Of a DNA stretch of 64,000 nt, positions 12,782 to 25,121 are shown in pieces. The notes under the pieces were generated by a model, which was given only the letters and a program-made list of their open reading frames with translations, ran no database searches and was not told where the DNA came from. How positions within the stretch are numbered: position 1 is the first letter of the stretch; each line of letters starts with the position of its first letter. Position numbers and translations under genes: made by a program. Origin of the DNA: Siphonodentalium dalli (lineage: Eukaryota; Mollusca; Scaphopoda; Gadilida; Siphonodentaliidae); the NCBI GenBank assembly GCA_032622095.1, contig CP136066.1, forward strand, positions 112,493,319-112,557,318. Direction: 5' to 3'.

Positions 12782-13872
12782 CGTAGTCCGGGAGCTAATA
12801 GTGGTACCCTTGCACCCCCTGGGAATTAACTTCATCCCACTCATTTTGTTCCTTATTATGTCCTTCAACTTTTAAGCAATGTTAACAAGAAAAAAAAGTG
12901 GCCGTGTAGACTCCAGACAAGATGGCGTCCATCATGGCCGCCGTTTTTCAGACCAGACCCTAAGTCAGTTTTAAGCAAATTATAGCGGGAAAATCTTGTA
13001 AAATGTATACAAATGTATATATTTTCGTGAAGCTGAGACATAATGACACTTTTTTGGGCCAAAATTGAAACTCACCATCCAAGATGGCCGCCAAAATGAC
13101 CACCGGAAGTTGAAAATATAATTTTTTTCCACAAATATCTTCTAGATCAATTCATTCTGTTTGGAACTGGTTGAGTAATGCAACTTTATGTTGTGTATTG
13201 TATATTAACTGATCATTGGAGCAACGAACTATACAATTATTGGGGTCCTAACCCCTTTCGAACCCTCAAAAATTCGATTTTACAGAATGCGTTATAAAAT
13301 TTCACAAAAAATCACAATTGGGATTCTTGTCATATTTCAACAAGAAATGAACAGAACTTTGTAATGTAAGTGAGGCATATCATTAACTATTAATATTCCA
13401 AATCACTGGAACCAAAATTCTTACTTTGGCTCAAAATGGCTGCCGATATGGCCGCCAAAATATGGAAAATTGTAAATATTATACCAGCGTGTCCTGCAAT
13501 CGCTTACAAGTTGTGGTTGGTGTATAAAATTGGCTATTCTGCATTCTATACATTGAATACTAACATGTCTGATGCACCATGGTTAATTCTTACTATTGTC
13601 ACCCCTGACATCGTCAAACATATTGGACTTTTCTCTCAAAAACTTGACATAAATATTGGCAAAAATTCATTTTGCAGGTTTGGACCATTTTTTCAGGTAA
13701 AATATAACTATCTTTGGATTAAAAGGTGTTTATTGTTTTGGTCTATCTTAAATGTGTCTCACTACGGTGTTTATAGACTAAATTGCTCAAGATGGCTTCC
13801 AAAATGGCAACCAAATTTGTAGAATGTAATTTTTTTACATATATCCCGAACATTCTCTGCATTATCCGAAAA
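12706..13872 (+). repeat. Direct duplication, copy 1
   Basis: Nearly identical to 14,257-15,420, differing by scattered substitutions and A/T-run lengths. It spans the junction between the transposase remnant and FB-2, so the duplication happened after FB-2 inserted. Confidence 0.85.
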
Positions 13873-14256
13873 TACCATGATTACGCTCTGCATGGGACAC
13901 GCAAACAGTAGATTCTGAAATAGTCCATAATGAGTATACATAATACCCGTTATTCCGTTGAATGGCGCGGGCCGCAGTGAAACCACACTATAAAGAGCGT
14001 GAATCTGGTTAAGTCATGTCGATGAAAAAAGTTGGTCGTGTTTTGTATGGGATGCATCAAATAAGCCCGATACAGGCGTATCTGTAATATTAATACGCTC
14101 ATATACGACAGTTCCTCATTATGATCATACAGAGCGTATAAGCAGATTCAAATAATGCCGATATGGGGCTACATATCTGTTTTTGAAATACGTTCAATAT
14201 GAGTGTATGGCCAGGAGAACAGGCTGCAGAGCGACATACTTGGTGGTTTCGCCAAT
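13872..14256 (+). repeat. Filler segment copied from 9,565-9,951
   Basis: This 385-base spacer between the two copies matches 9,565-9,951 with only a few differences (for example a 4-base loss near 14,175). Its two junctions are abrupt: CCGAAAATACCATG on the left and TTTCGCCAATTATGG on the right. Confidence 0.8.
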
Positions 14257-15420
14257 TATGGATGTGCTATCGGCTATAGAATCTGAGTTAAATAACACAG
14301 GCAGTGATCTCGGGTAATAGGGCAATGCACGTAGTCCGGGAGCTAATAGTGGTACCCTTGCACCCCCTGGGAATTAACTTCACCCCACTCATTTTGTTCC
14401 TTATTATGTTCTTCAACTTTTAAGCAATGTTAACAAGAAAAAAAAGTGGCCGTGTAGACTCCAGACAAGATGGTGTCCATCATGGCCGCCGTTTTTCAGA
14501 CCAGACCCTAAGTCAGTTTTAAGCAAATTATAGCGGGAAAATCTTGTAAAATGTATACAAATGTATATATTTTCGTGAAGCTGAGACATAATGACACTTT
14601 TTTGGGCCAAAATTGAAACTCACCATCCAAGATGGCCGCCAAAATGGCCACCGGAAGTTGAAAATATAATTTTTTTTCACAAATATCTTCTAGATCAATT
14701 CATGCTGTTTGGAACTGGTTGAGTAATGCAACTTTATGTTGTGTATTGTATATTAACTGATCATTGGAGCAACGAACTATACAATTATTGGGGTCCTAAC
14801 CCCTTTCGAACCCTCAAAAATTCGATTTTACAAAATGCGTTATAAAATTTCACAAAAAAATCACAATTGGGATTCTTGTCATATTTCAACAAGAAATGAA
14901 CAGAACTTTGTAATGTAAGTGAGGCATATCATTAACTATTAATATTCCAAATCACTGGAACCAAAATTCTTACTTTGGCTCAAAATGGCTGCCAATATGG
15001 CCGCCAAAATATGGAAAATTGTAAATATTATACCAGCGTGTCCTGCAATCGCTTACAAGTTGTGGTTGGGGTATAAAATTGGCTATTCTGCATTCTATAC
15101 ATTGAATACTAACATGTCTGATGCACCATGGTTAATTCTTACTATTGTCACCCCTGACATCGTCAAACATATTGGACTTTTCTCTCAAAAACTTGACATA
15201 AATATTGGCAAAAATTCATTTTGCAGGTTTGGACCATTTTTTCAGGTAAAATATAACTATCTTTGGATTAAAAGGTGTTTATTGTTTTGGTCTATCTTAA
15301 ATGTGTCTCACTACGGTGTTTATAGACTAAATTGCTCAAGATGGCTTCCAAAATGGCAACCAAATTTGTAGAATGTTAATTTTTTACATATATCCCGAAC
15401 ATTCTCTGCATTATCCGAAA
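14257..15420 (+). repeat. Direct duplication, copy 2
   Basis: Second copy of 12,706-13,872, continuing without a break into the rest of the foldback arm at 15,420 (GGTAGCATATTGTGACTCAC). This is therefore the copy in the original context on its right side, while copy 1 keeps the original left context. Confidence 0.85.
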
Positions 15421-15689
15421 AGGTAGCATATTGTGACTCACTTGGTTATTATACATGTTAGTTAATTAACTGACAACTACATGTTCTATTCTGGTTGTCT
15501 CAGTTCCGTATGGGGCATGGCAAATTCATTTTAAAGTATGCAATTTTGCCGAGAACCTCTTTTGTGATTTTGGCCACATTTATTGAAAGGAAATGGGCAG
15601 AACTTTGATACAGAACTGAGATGGACCATAATCTTTGGCTATTCTGGTCCATTATTATAAAATGTCAACAGGATACAGTGTGGATGCAA

Positions 15690-17030
15690 AGATAATAGCC
15701 AGGGAGTTACTCTATGATCATATGTGAGGTGAATAGGTATACAGGGAGTTATTGTATGTCATGACTGATGTGAGTAGGTATACAGTGAGTGACTATATGG
15801 TTATGAGTGGGTTGTCCATGGTAAGATGCATCTATGTATACAGGGAGAGGTCATGGTCAGGTGTGAGGTCAATCGGTATGCATGGAGTGTCTCTATGGTG
15901 TATGATTGTGTATATTCAGTACGGGTGCAACCGGTGTACCTGTATGGTCATTGGTGTGGTGTATGGATATAGCTACATGGTCATCTATGTGTTGATTATG
16001 TATATATGGAGTGACTGTAATGTCATGGGTGGTATGTGCATGTGTTGTCTGTATGATCATGGATGGGGTGTGTGGATAAATAGGGAGTGATTTTATGGTT
16101 ACGGGTAATGTGTACAGGTATACATGGAATGACTGTACGGTCATGATTGAATATGAATACCTGGATTAAGCTGGGTGGACATTATCGAGGGTGTGGGTAT
16201 ATAGGGAGTGTCCGTGTGGTAATGGTGGGATGTATATTTATATATCTCGTGGATGTATTATCATTTTAATGGTGAGATGAGTACATGTAGGTATACAAGT
16301 AGTGACTGTATGGTCACAAATGTAATGAACATCTATACAGGGGGTGACTAAATGGTCATGTGTCAGGCGTATACCTGGTGTTCCTGTTTTGTGACTCGTG
16401 GCGGTATGGTCATGTGTAGGCTATACCAGCATACACACGTGTTGCTTTATTGTCATGGGCGAGGGATATGAGTATATATCGAGTGGCAATATTGCCATGG
16501 ATGAGGTGCATATGCATACATGGAGTGACTATACTGACATGGATGGGGTGTATTAGGATATCTTGAGTGGCTATTCGGCTATGGTGTGACAAATAGGGAT
16601 ACAGGGAGTGACATGGCCAATGTTGAGGTGAATATGTATACAAGGATTGGCCATGATCATGTATGAATGTTTTGAATAGGTACACACGGGGTGACTATAT
16701 GGGCATATGTCAGGTGAAGGAGTATACCAAGTGACATGGGTGAGGTATGTGCATGAAGCGAGTGGCTATATGGCCATTGGTGAGGTGCATATGTATACCG
16801 GAATGACTTTGTGGTGTTGATGTAGATATGGATTGTCTATTTGACCATGCGTTTGGGGAATAGGTATACAGGGGGTGACCTTATGGCCAATGGTGAGATG
16901 AATGGGTATACAAGGAGTGAATATATGGTTATGGGTCATGTTTAGGCGTATACCCGGTGTGCCTGCATTGTGACGCATGGCTGTATGGTCACCCATGGTC
17001 ATGGGTCAGGTGTACATGTATACAGCTTAA
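15690..17030 (+). repeat. Minisatellite core of FB-2, forward half
   Basis: Degenerate units of about 45 bp with wording such as GGTATACAGGGAGTGACTAT, ATGGTCATG and AGGTGAATA. Units vary in length and substitution, so the array is old. The frames that remain open through it have repetitive peptide content and are not genes. Confidence 0.85.
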
Positions 17031-17765
17031 CGTCCACCATCTACATAAACATCATCAAGATGGAGAACTCTCTGACACGACCTCTCTATTGATTAGCATA
17101 TCCTTGAGTTATTGTGGAAAGCGATAGCCACCCAAGATACACATGTACAACCCACCCATTACCCAAGTCACTCCATATGTACATAAACACCACACAAATG
17201 CCAACAAAATAACCCACTTTATACACGTACACCTGATCATGCAACCATACTTGGTTATACCCGTACATACCACAAATGACGATACAGCCACGACTCACCA
17301 TGGATGAACACCAGGTATACACCTACACCCGACACATGACCAAAAAGTCACTCTATGTATACATATGCACTACATTAACGATCATACAGTCACTCATTGT
17401 ATACATATTCACCTAACCATGGACCATACAGCCACTACATGTATACATATTCGCCATACACATGACCATAGAGTCAATCCAGGTATACATATGCACAATA
17501 CCAATGGTGAGCCCTTCCAGATATACCAATACCCGCACATACGACCACTCATAAGTTCCATACTTGCCACTCATAAGTTATATACACGCCATCCATGATC
17601 ATACATCTACTCCCCATACACCACCAATGATAACACATCCACAACATATATAAATATATGTCCCACCGTCACCAACAGGGGACTCCCTATATACCCACAC
17701 ATAATTCATGACCATATAATAACTCACTGTATACCTATTATCCTCATCTATGACCATAGAGTAAC
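17031..17765 (-). repeat. Minisatellite core of FB-2, reverse half
   Basis: The same unit in reverse complement (for example CACTCYNTGTATACATATGC and CATGACCATA). The orientation switch lies near 17,030, close to the middle of the element, so the core is part of the foldback and not an independent satellite. Confidence 0.85.
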
Positions 17766-19145
17766 TCCGTGGCTGCCATCTTGGCTTCCACACTGTATCC
17801 AGTTGATAAATTTGTATCATAGTGGGCCTGAATACCCACATATCATGATGGTTCATCTCAGTTCCGTCTCAAAGTTCTGCCCATTTCCTTTCAATAATAT
17901 GGCCAGAATCACAAAAGAGGTTCTCCGCAAAATTCCATACTGCAACTTTAAAATGAATTTGTCATGCCCCATACGGAACTGGGACAAATATAATAGAACG
18001 TATTTGTCAGTTAATTAACTAATACGAAAAATAACCAAGTGAGTCACAATTTGCTATCTTTTTCGGATAACGCAGAGAATAATGTTCGGGATATGTTAAC
18101 TTTTAACTTTTTACAAATTTGGTTGCCATTTTGGAAGCCATCTTGAGCATTTTAGCCTTTAAACACCACCGTGTGACACACTTAAGATAGACCAAAACAA
18201 TAAACACCTTTGATACCAAAGATAGTTGCATTTTACTTGAACAAATGGTCGAACCCTGAAAAGTGAATTTTTGCCGATATTTATGTCAAGTTTGTGAGAG
18301 AAAAATCCCATATTTCTGGTGATGTCAGTGGTGACAATAGTAAAAATGATCCATGGTGCATCAGAAATGTTAGTATGCAACGTATAGAATACAGATTAGC
18401 CAATTGTATACATCAACCACAACTTGTAAGCGATTGTAGGACACCCTGGGGCAATATTTACCATTTTCCATATTTTGGCGGCCATTTTCGCAGCCATTTT
18501 GAGCCAAGGTAAGATTTTTGGTTCCAGAGAGTTGGAATATTCATAGGTAATGAAATGCCTCACTTACATTACAATATTCTTTTCATTTCTTTTTGAAATA
18601 TGACTAGAATCCCAATTGTGATTTTTTGTAAAATTTTGTACCGCGTTCTGTAAAATCGAATTTTTGAGGGATCAGAAGGGGCTAGGACCCCATTAGTTGC
18701 ACATTTAATTGCTCCAATGATCAGTTAATATACACAACACTAAATAAAGTCATATTACTCAACCAGTTCCAAACAGCATGAATTGATCTAGAAGATATTT
18801 GTGAAAAAATGTCATATTTTCAACTTCCGGCGGCCATCTTGGATGGTGAGTTTAAATTTTGGCCCAAAGAATTGTCATTATGTCTTAGCTTCACGAAAAT
18901 ATATACATTTGTCTACATTTTACAAGATTTTCCCGCTATAATTTGCATAAAACTGACCTATAAGGGTCTGGTCTGAAAAACGGCGGCCATGATGGACGCC
19001 ATCTTGTCTGGAGTCTACACCGCCACTTTTTTTTCTTGTTAACATTGCTTAAAAGTTGAAGGACATAATAAGGAACAAAATAAATAAATGGGGCGACGTT
19101 AAGTCCCAGGGGGGGGTGCAAGGGTACCCATATTAGCTCCCGGAC
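17766..19145 (-). repeat. Right arm of foldback FB-2
   Basis: Reverse complement of the 14,333-15,690 arm, more diverged than the two left copies are from each other. It carries GGCGGCCATTTTCGCAGCCA near 18,478, GGCGGCCATCTTGG near 18,829 and ACGCCATCTTG near 18,996. Confidence 0.85.
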
Positions 19146-19656
19146 TAAGTGTTTAAGGATGCCGTGGATACTTTATGCATTCAATAGAATCGTTTCGCCA
19201 TGTCATTATAAAGAGCGTTTAATGATATGTACCCATTGTTTCGCCACAAACACGTGCTATAGGTCCAATTTAGAGCGATTTGGTGCATTGCACGACCACC
19301 GGTAGTCCAAAATGGACCCACCACTATACTAGCGATGGTCAGTAAATTTTAGACTAGAGTCCAGGGTCCGCGACAGCCATGGCACATATTCATAAACAAA
19401 TATAAAATAATCAATCGGAATAGGCAGCATTTGATACGAAGGTAACTTTATAGTTAATGGCGAAATATCATGATTGCATAACAACATAACATGGTCCAAT
19501 ACTATAAACAGTCAAACACTCCGATTCTTCCCAATTCCAGCCATATCCTCAGTTCCTGCATGTCTTCTATACGACCAGGCACAGGTCTGGTGTCTGCTTC
19601 GACTACAGAATGCTACACCAGGCACAGGTCCCCTGGTGTGACAACACTACCATGAG
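19146..19656. other. Interior of the composite, no feature recognised
   Basis: Contains a short duplication (ACCAGGCACAGGTC near 19,574 and 19,617). The last 29 bases pair, inverted, with 25,984-26,013. No coding sequence is recognised; continuation of the transposase was looked for and not found. Confidence 0.4.
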
Positions 19657-20356
19657 CAGAGGCGGGCTGGGCCAAAAAACCGGCCCGGGAAATGAATATA
19701 ATACCGGCCCATCTGCATGCACCCCCCCCCCTTGAATCAGAATCTGTTCAGGGGTGTCCACCTTGGGAAATTCCAACTGCATCCTCCCCCTTGAATCAGA
19801 ATCAGACCAAATACATGTTTTTGCATAATTCCATTTTCACCCCCCATGCACCTCAGTGCTCTGGCCTAATATCCAATATATTCATAAACCATGGTTCTAT
19901 ATATTCCGGGTATGAGACTCTTCAGATATTTTTACCTGAAAAATTGCATAAATTCTCATATCTAGCGGTCTAACTCCAGACAAATGCACACTGCTACGGA
20001 CAAGAGACCAGGACACACCTGGCTGTCCATGGTTGATCGGCCCGGGTGAGAACATTTTGAAAACTAAGTCTATACAAGAAAATCTCTAATCCTAGCATCC
20101 AGACTGGCCTCAACTGAAGCGTTCCTATTGTGTTGGAAATTTCAATTGGGGGAGGGTCCGGGGCGGGTGCATGATGCTGACAAGTTCATTTAATGGCAAA
20201 ATTACGATTAGCCAATTAGGCTGCATGGTTAAACAACATGCACATGTGTATGGCGGCCCACGTCGGTTTCCTTTGCGGCACAACCACATATACACCCCCA
20301 CGGCCTCCGGCCCATCGGGAATGTTCCCGGTCTCCCGAGCGGCCAGTCCGCCTCTG
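19657..20356. mobile_element. Non-autonomous hAT element with 8-bp target duplication
   Basis: The terminus CAGAGGCGGGCTGG and the reverse-complement right terminus CAGAGGCGGACTGG are flanked by ACCATGAG at 19,649-19,656 and 20,357-20,364. CAG-type ends with an 8-bp duplication are diagnostic of hAT transposons. The partner arm at about 25,970-26,010 keeps the unoccupied site (single ACCATAAG in reverse). There is no transposase; there is a C-run near 19,724. Confidence 0.85.
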
Positions 20357-20900
20357 ACCATGAGTGTATACCTTAATACAAGGTTTATATCTATCCGACC
20401 TATATTGAGCATAGATTCGCTTGCGATAAAAATTCATCAATATCCCCTGTGTATAATATAATGCCGCATACCAAGTTCTTTAGACCATATTCGCACCTTT
20501 AATTTGGTGTATCTCCCACGTCGATACGTGCAAGATCGCCAAAGATATATATGAATATGTGCACACTTTCAAAATCAGACAAACCCCTGAACAGATTCCC
20601 ATCAAATATAGCAAAGTAGCACTGCAGAATTTACTCTGCTGAGGTCACACAGACAGGACCATCCATGGTGAATCATTGTGACAAGTGGAATTCTGCAGTA
20701 GTACTATGCTATATTTGATGGGAATCTGTTCAAGGGTTTGTCTGGATTTGAAAGTGTGCACACATTCAGATATATCTTTGGTGATCGTACACGTATCGAT
20801 GCAAGAGATACACCAAATTAAAGGTGTGAATATGGTCTAAAGAACTGGGGATGTGACATTATCTTCAGGGCCACTAAACTCGGTCACGTGATGGGTAACG
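20357..20900 (+). repeat. Inverted-repeat partner of 25,845-26,015 (interrupted)
   Basis: Outside the nested hairpin, this sequence (TATACCTTAATACAAGGTTT, CCTATATTGAGCATAGA, CTCGGTCACGTG) is the reverse complement of 25,845-25,975. It is the evidence that two insertions entered this arm only. Confidence 0.8.
20461..20859. mobile_element. Long hairpin MITE, TA-flanked
   Basis: About 185-base arms (20,461-20,648 and 20,689-20,859) are reverse complements, sharing AGTTCTTTAGACCATATTC and TTTGATGGGAATCTG. The element lies inside sequence that is continuous in the partner arm near 25,885, so it is a discrete insertion. The flanks are compatible with a TA duplication (mariner-like), but the exact end is uncertain by a few bases. 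Confidence 0.65.
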
Positions 20901-21477
20901 AAACACTCATAACAAATCGCTAATTCTCGCTTCCGATGCTTATTTCTCGAAAACAACAAATATTCTTGTTGTGACATATTAGCGAAAGAAGAACTACATA
21001 TTTCTTTTGTCCGTTGAACAAAACCGCTTTTAGAAATATAGTCCCGTATAAAGCTGATGCCTCGCACAAATTTCAATCTCTTACTTTTCACCCATTTTCG
21101 CGCTGGTGGCTTTTATTGATAGCGCCAACACATTTATCTCAATTTCACCAGTAAGAAGCATCAGAGCTTTATTCAGAGCATTTATCCATCCGGTATCATA
21201 GACACAAAATGAGAAACATATTCATGCATGGTTTTCAAAATATATCTTGCAATTTTGCGCACATATACACTCTCTGCGCCTTCAAATGTAATATTGGTAA
21301 CGCTCACACATGTTGCAACAGACGAGGCATGATAAAGCCCACACAGTAATATCAAATAGCTGTATGCATATGGAACATGCAGCCGAAAACGCCAACGAGC
21401 AATTATACCATCGGCTAATATTGCAGGGATAGTCCTACATGTACATATGGAACAGGATATATTTTTACGATCTATAT
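20901..21477. other. No feature recognised
   Basis: Unique-looking AT-rich sequence between nested elements; no coding frame or inverted repeat is identified. Confidence 0.4.
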
Positions 21478-21486
21478 TATTTATTT

Positions 21487-23580
21487 AGCTCCATGAATTC
21501 CGTTACTAGTTCCCAGTTCTCAAAATATAATAATAATCGTTACTAAATCGCCTATGTATGCATAACCACAGAAGCTACGGGGCCATCCTTTTGTACTCTT
21601 CCTGTGCCACCACTAGTCCATCTATAAATCACAAATCAAGTCACATACGCCTGTCTAGCTGTTCAAAATTGGGCGAAAGTCGTGCTTGGGTTAAAAATAG
21701 GACATTTTTTGTTGCTAAATTCCTTATGTATTCATAACCACAACAGCCATGGGGCTATCCTTATGGATTCTTCTTGTGCCACCACTAGTCCATCTAGAAA
21801 TCACAAACTGGTTCACATACGCCTGTCCAGCTGTTCAAAAATTGGGCGTAAGTCGTGCGTGGGGTCAAAATAATGAAAAAAAGGTAAATTTTCGTTGCTA
21901 AATCGCTTGAGTAGGCATAACCGTAGCAGCCACGGGGCTATCCTTGTGGATTCGTTCTGTGCCGCCACTAGTCCATCTAGAAATAACAAACTAGGTCACA
22001 TTATAAACCTGTCCAGCTGTTCGAAAATTGGGCGTAAGTTGTGCGTAGGTTAAAATATGCAATTTGTCGTTGCTAAATTCCCTATGTATATGCATAACCA
22101 CAGCAGCCACATGGCTATCATTGTGGATTATTCTTCTGCCGCCACTAGTCCATCTAGAAATCACAAACTAGGTCAGATACGCACGTCCAGCTGTTCAAAA
22201 ATTGGCCGTAAGTCGTGCGTGGGGTAACAATATGCCATTGTTCGTTGCTAAATTCCCTATGTATGCATAACCACAGCAGCCACGGGGCTATCCTTTTGGG
22301 GTCTTCTTATGCCGCCACTCTTCCATTTATAAATCACAAACTAGGTCATATACGCCCGTCCAGCTGTTCAAAAGTGGTGCGTAAGTAGTGCGTGGGGTGA
22401 AAATAATGAAAAACAGGTCATTTTTCGTTGCTTAATCCAGCCTGTTCTCCTGAAAACCAACACATTATTTGCTTATAAGGAGTTATAATTTAGGTAGATA
22501 ATCTGCTTAGATTCGCTTCCATTTGAGTCGATAATGTGCTGAAAAGGAGACCATATAAGTCACATTATCGACTCATATAGAGGAGAGTCTAAGCAGATCA
22601 TGTGCGGACAATGATAAAAATAAGCCAATCCACGACTTTTCAGGTGTACGCTCATTAACATGTGTTTTCACTGTGGTTCGCGCCATAACACGAAATGACG
22701 ACTATGACTCCATTATCAGCTTATTTCAGAATCAAATAATCACTTTATGTACCTAATGAAAATTATAGGTCGATAATGTGCGTATTTGCGAAAAATGACC
22801 CTTTTTTCATTATTTTGACCCCACGCGCGACTTACGCCCAATTTGTGAACAGCTGGACGGGCGCATGTGACTTGTTTTGCGATGTCTAGATGGACTAGTG
22901 GTGGCACAAGAAGAATCCACAATGATAGCCCCGTGGCTGCTATGGTTATGCCTACGCAGGCGATTTAGCAACGAAAAATTACCTTTTTTTCATTATTTTG
23001 ACCCCCACGCACGACTTACGCCCAATTTTTTAACAGCTGGACATGCGTATGTGAAACAGTTTGTGATTTCTAGATGGACTAGTGGTGGCACAAGAAGAAT
23101 CCACAAGGATAGCCCCGTGGCTGCTACATGTATGGTTATGCCTATATACGCTGGCGATTTAGCAACGAAAAATTACCTTTTTTTCATTATATTGACCCCA
23201 CGCACGATTTACACCCAATTTTTGAACAGCTGGACAGGCATATATGAACCAGTTTGTGATTTCTAGATGGACTAGTGGTGGCACAAGAAGAATCCACAAG
23301 GATAGCCCCGTGGCTGTTGTGTTATGAATACATAAAGAATTTAGCAACAAAAAATGTCCTATTTTTACCCCACGCACGACTTTCGCCCAATTTTTAAACA
23401 GCTGGACGAGCGTATGTGACTATAGGTTTGTGATTTCTAGATGGACTAGTATAGAGGTGGCACAAGAAGAATACACAATGATAGCCCCGTGGCTGCTGTG
23501 GTTATGCATACATAGGCGATTAGGTAACGATTATTATTATATTTTGAGAACTGGGAAATAGTAACGGAATTCATGGAGCT
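21487..23580. mobile_element. Palindromic element FB-3 with 9-bp target duplication
   Basis: The ends AGCTCCATGAATTCCGTTAC are inverted at 21,487 and 23,580 and flanked by TATTTATTT on both sides (21,478-21,486 and 23,581-23,589). Inside are about five forward and four reverse copies of a 180-base unit (CACCACTAGTCCATCTAGAAA, AGCTGTTCAAAA, CGTAAGTCGTGCG), meeting at a hairpin (22,440-22,790). A 9-bp duplication suggests Mutator-like (MULE) mobilisation. The low complexity of the duplicated bases weakens this. The long frames on both strands come from the repeat unit. Confidence 0.7.
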
Positions 23581-23589
23581 TATTTATTT

Positions 23590-24521
23590 ACAATATCAAC
23601 AAAGGAACGAATTCCCCCTCTACATAAAACAATAATTTGTGGAACATGTCATTGTTAGAGCTGTGGGAAACCCGTTGCATTATATTGCAATCCAAACCTA
23701 ATTGTGTCAAGAAAAAACTTGTTATGGAACACTGATTATTGGTCTTTTTTCGTCAAGGGGAGATGTTTTTGTCAAAGTTTTTGTTTTCCAATTACCGGTA
23801 TACATCCCAGATCAAAATTCACAAATTAAAATATTCAATTTGTACCCCTCTAGTTGTAGTTATCCCCATTATCCCTCACGTTTTCCGATAGATGGAACAG
23901 TCCACGTCACAATAGAAACTTGAACAATATATTCTAAATCTCGATCTAAAACGACATAATTATATCATACTATAAAGAATGGCGGAAAGTCAAACTATCG
24001 GTGCAATCTCAACACATGTTCGGTCTGAAGTATATGGCTGCTGTTGCCCCTTATATCACCACGACCCTACGGTACATTTGACTCATCACCACAGATCCGA
24101 GATTCGTTCACATATAAATTCCACACCATTTTATTCAATAACAAAATGACTATAGGTCGTTTGTTGAACTTGGTATCTGAACATTTCCCACCAAAAATAA
24201 ATTCAACTCATTTAATTTCCCCAAGAATCAGCAAGAATAGTCTAAAATGCATCCAAGGAACATCAAGTCAAACCTATTGCTCAACAGAACTAAAAGATGT
24301 AAACTATATAGTATGCATAAAGATCAGCACTGCCATATACATGCACACCTCACATAAAGAGATTAAGTGAGTGTATAGTTTCACCGCACCCTACACCGAC
24401 AAGGCAGAAAAGCACCGACGTCCTACAAAAAAAGACAAGGGATAGATGTTATTGTTATTTTAATGATGACGAATATATTGTCTACACCGTCAAAGATATC
24501 TGCAGAAGCCTAAAAAAACAA
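23590..24521. other. No feature recognised
   Basis: A 108-codon open frame lies at 24,044-24,370 but has no recognisable motif or conserved start context. No inverted repeats are seen. Confidence 0.4.
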
Positions 24522-24530
24522 CTAAGTCAA

Positions 24531-25112
24531 GGGTCCGTGAAGTTAGCACAACATTCAACATTCGTTCAACATTCGTGTGAAGTTGGCACAACATTCAACA
24601 TTCTATTTTTCTTGTACATAAGTTTTTTTTAACGTGAATGGATTAAGTGGGTCGTATATATAGCACCCCTATCAACATTAGAGTATTCGATACTTCGATG
24701 CTCATTTTTGAGGAATTTTAACATTCGATTTTTCTTGTACATAAGTTTTTTTAACGGTCGGAAAATAATAACCCATATATATCAAAATGAGTATTCGATC
24801 ATGCGTATTGATGTGCCCCTCTCTCTCCCTACCGGAATTAAAATTCCTCAAAAATGAGCATCGAAGTATCGAATACTCATTTTGATAGGGGTGCTATATA
24901 TACGACCCAATTAATCCATTCACGTTAAAAAAACTTATGTACAAGAAAAATCGAATGTTAAAATACCTCAAAAATGAGCATCGAGGTATCGAATACTCTA
25001 ATTTTGATAGGGGTGCTATATATACGACCAACTTAATCCATTGATTCACGTTAAAAAAAACTTATGTACAAGAAAAATCGAATGTTGAATGTTGTGCTAA
25101 CTTGACGGACCC
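24531..25112. mobile_element. Foldback MITE with 9-bp target duplication
   Basis: The ends GGGTCCGTGAAGTTAGCACA and the reverse complement of the right end, GGGTCCGTCAAGTTAGCACA, are flanked by CTAAGTCAA at 24,522-24,530 and 25,113-25,121. The two arms each contain two roughly 135-base subrepeats (ACATTCGATTTTTCTTGTAC, GAGCATCGAAGTATCGAATA). They meet near 24,830. The 9-bp duplication fits Mutator-like elements. There is no coding sequence. Confidence 0.85.
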
Positions 25113-25121
25113 CTAAGTCAA

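Larger units (their letters stand above)
12782..19145. mobile_element. Giant foldback element FB-2, inserted in the transposase remnant
   Basis: The ends TAGTCCGGGAGCTAATA are inverted (12,785 and 19,144). The arms run inward through TCTGGAGTC/CCAGACAAGATGG blocks and YY1-like motifs to a minisatellite core that changes orientation near 17,030. The left arm is present twice (12,782-13,872 and 14,333-15,420). The terminal block of about 150 bp is shared with 4,530-4,697. I could not find a clear target duplication, possibly because the left end was rearranged by the segment duplication. Confidence 0.7.

Noticed and set aside
13436-15371. Duplicated 128-codon open frames (13,436-13,822 and 14,985-15,371)
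   Set aside because: They are two copies of the same foldback arm; the third copy (18,159-18,500, reversed) is broken, and the N-terminus is just the ATGGCTGCC motif. No recognisable domain.
15752-17856. Several 78-112 codon frames in the minisatellite
   Set aside because: They read through short tandem units on both strands and have low-complexity peptides.
22877-23266. 129-codon open frame
   Set aside because: It is translated from the 180-base tandem unit of the palindromic element; the peptide repeats itself.
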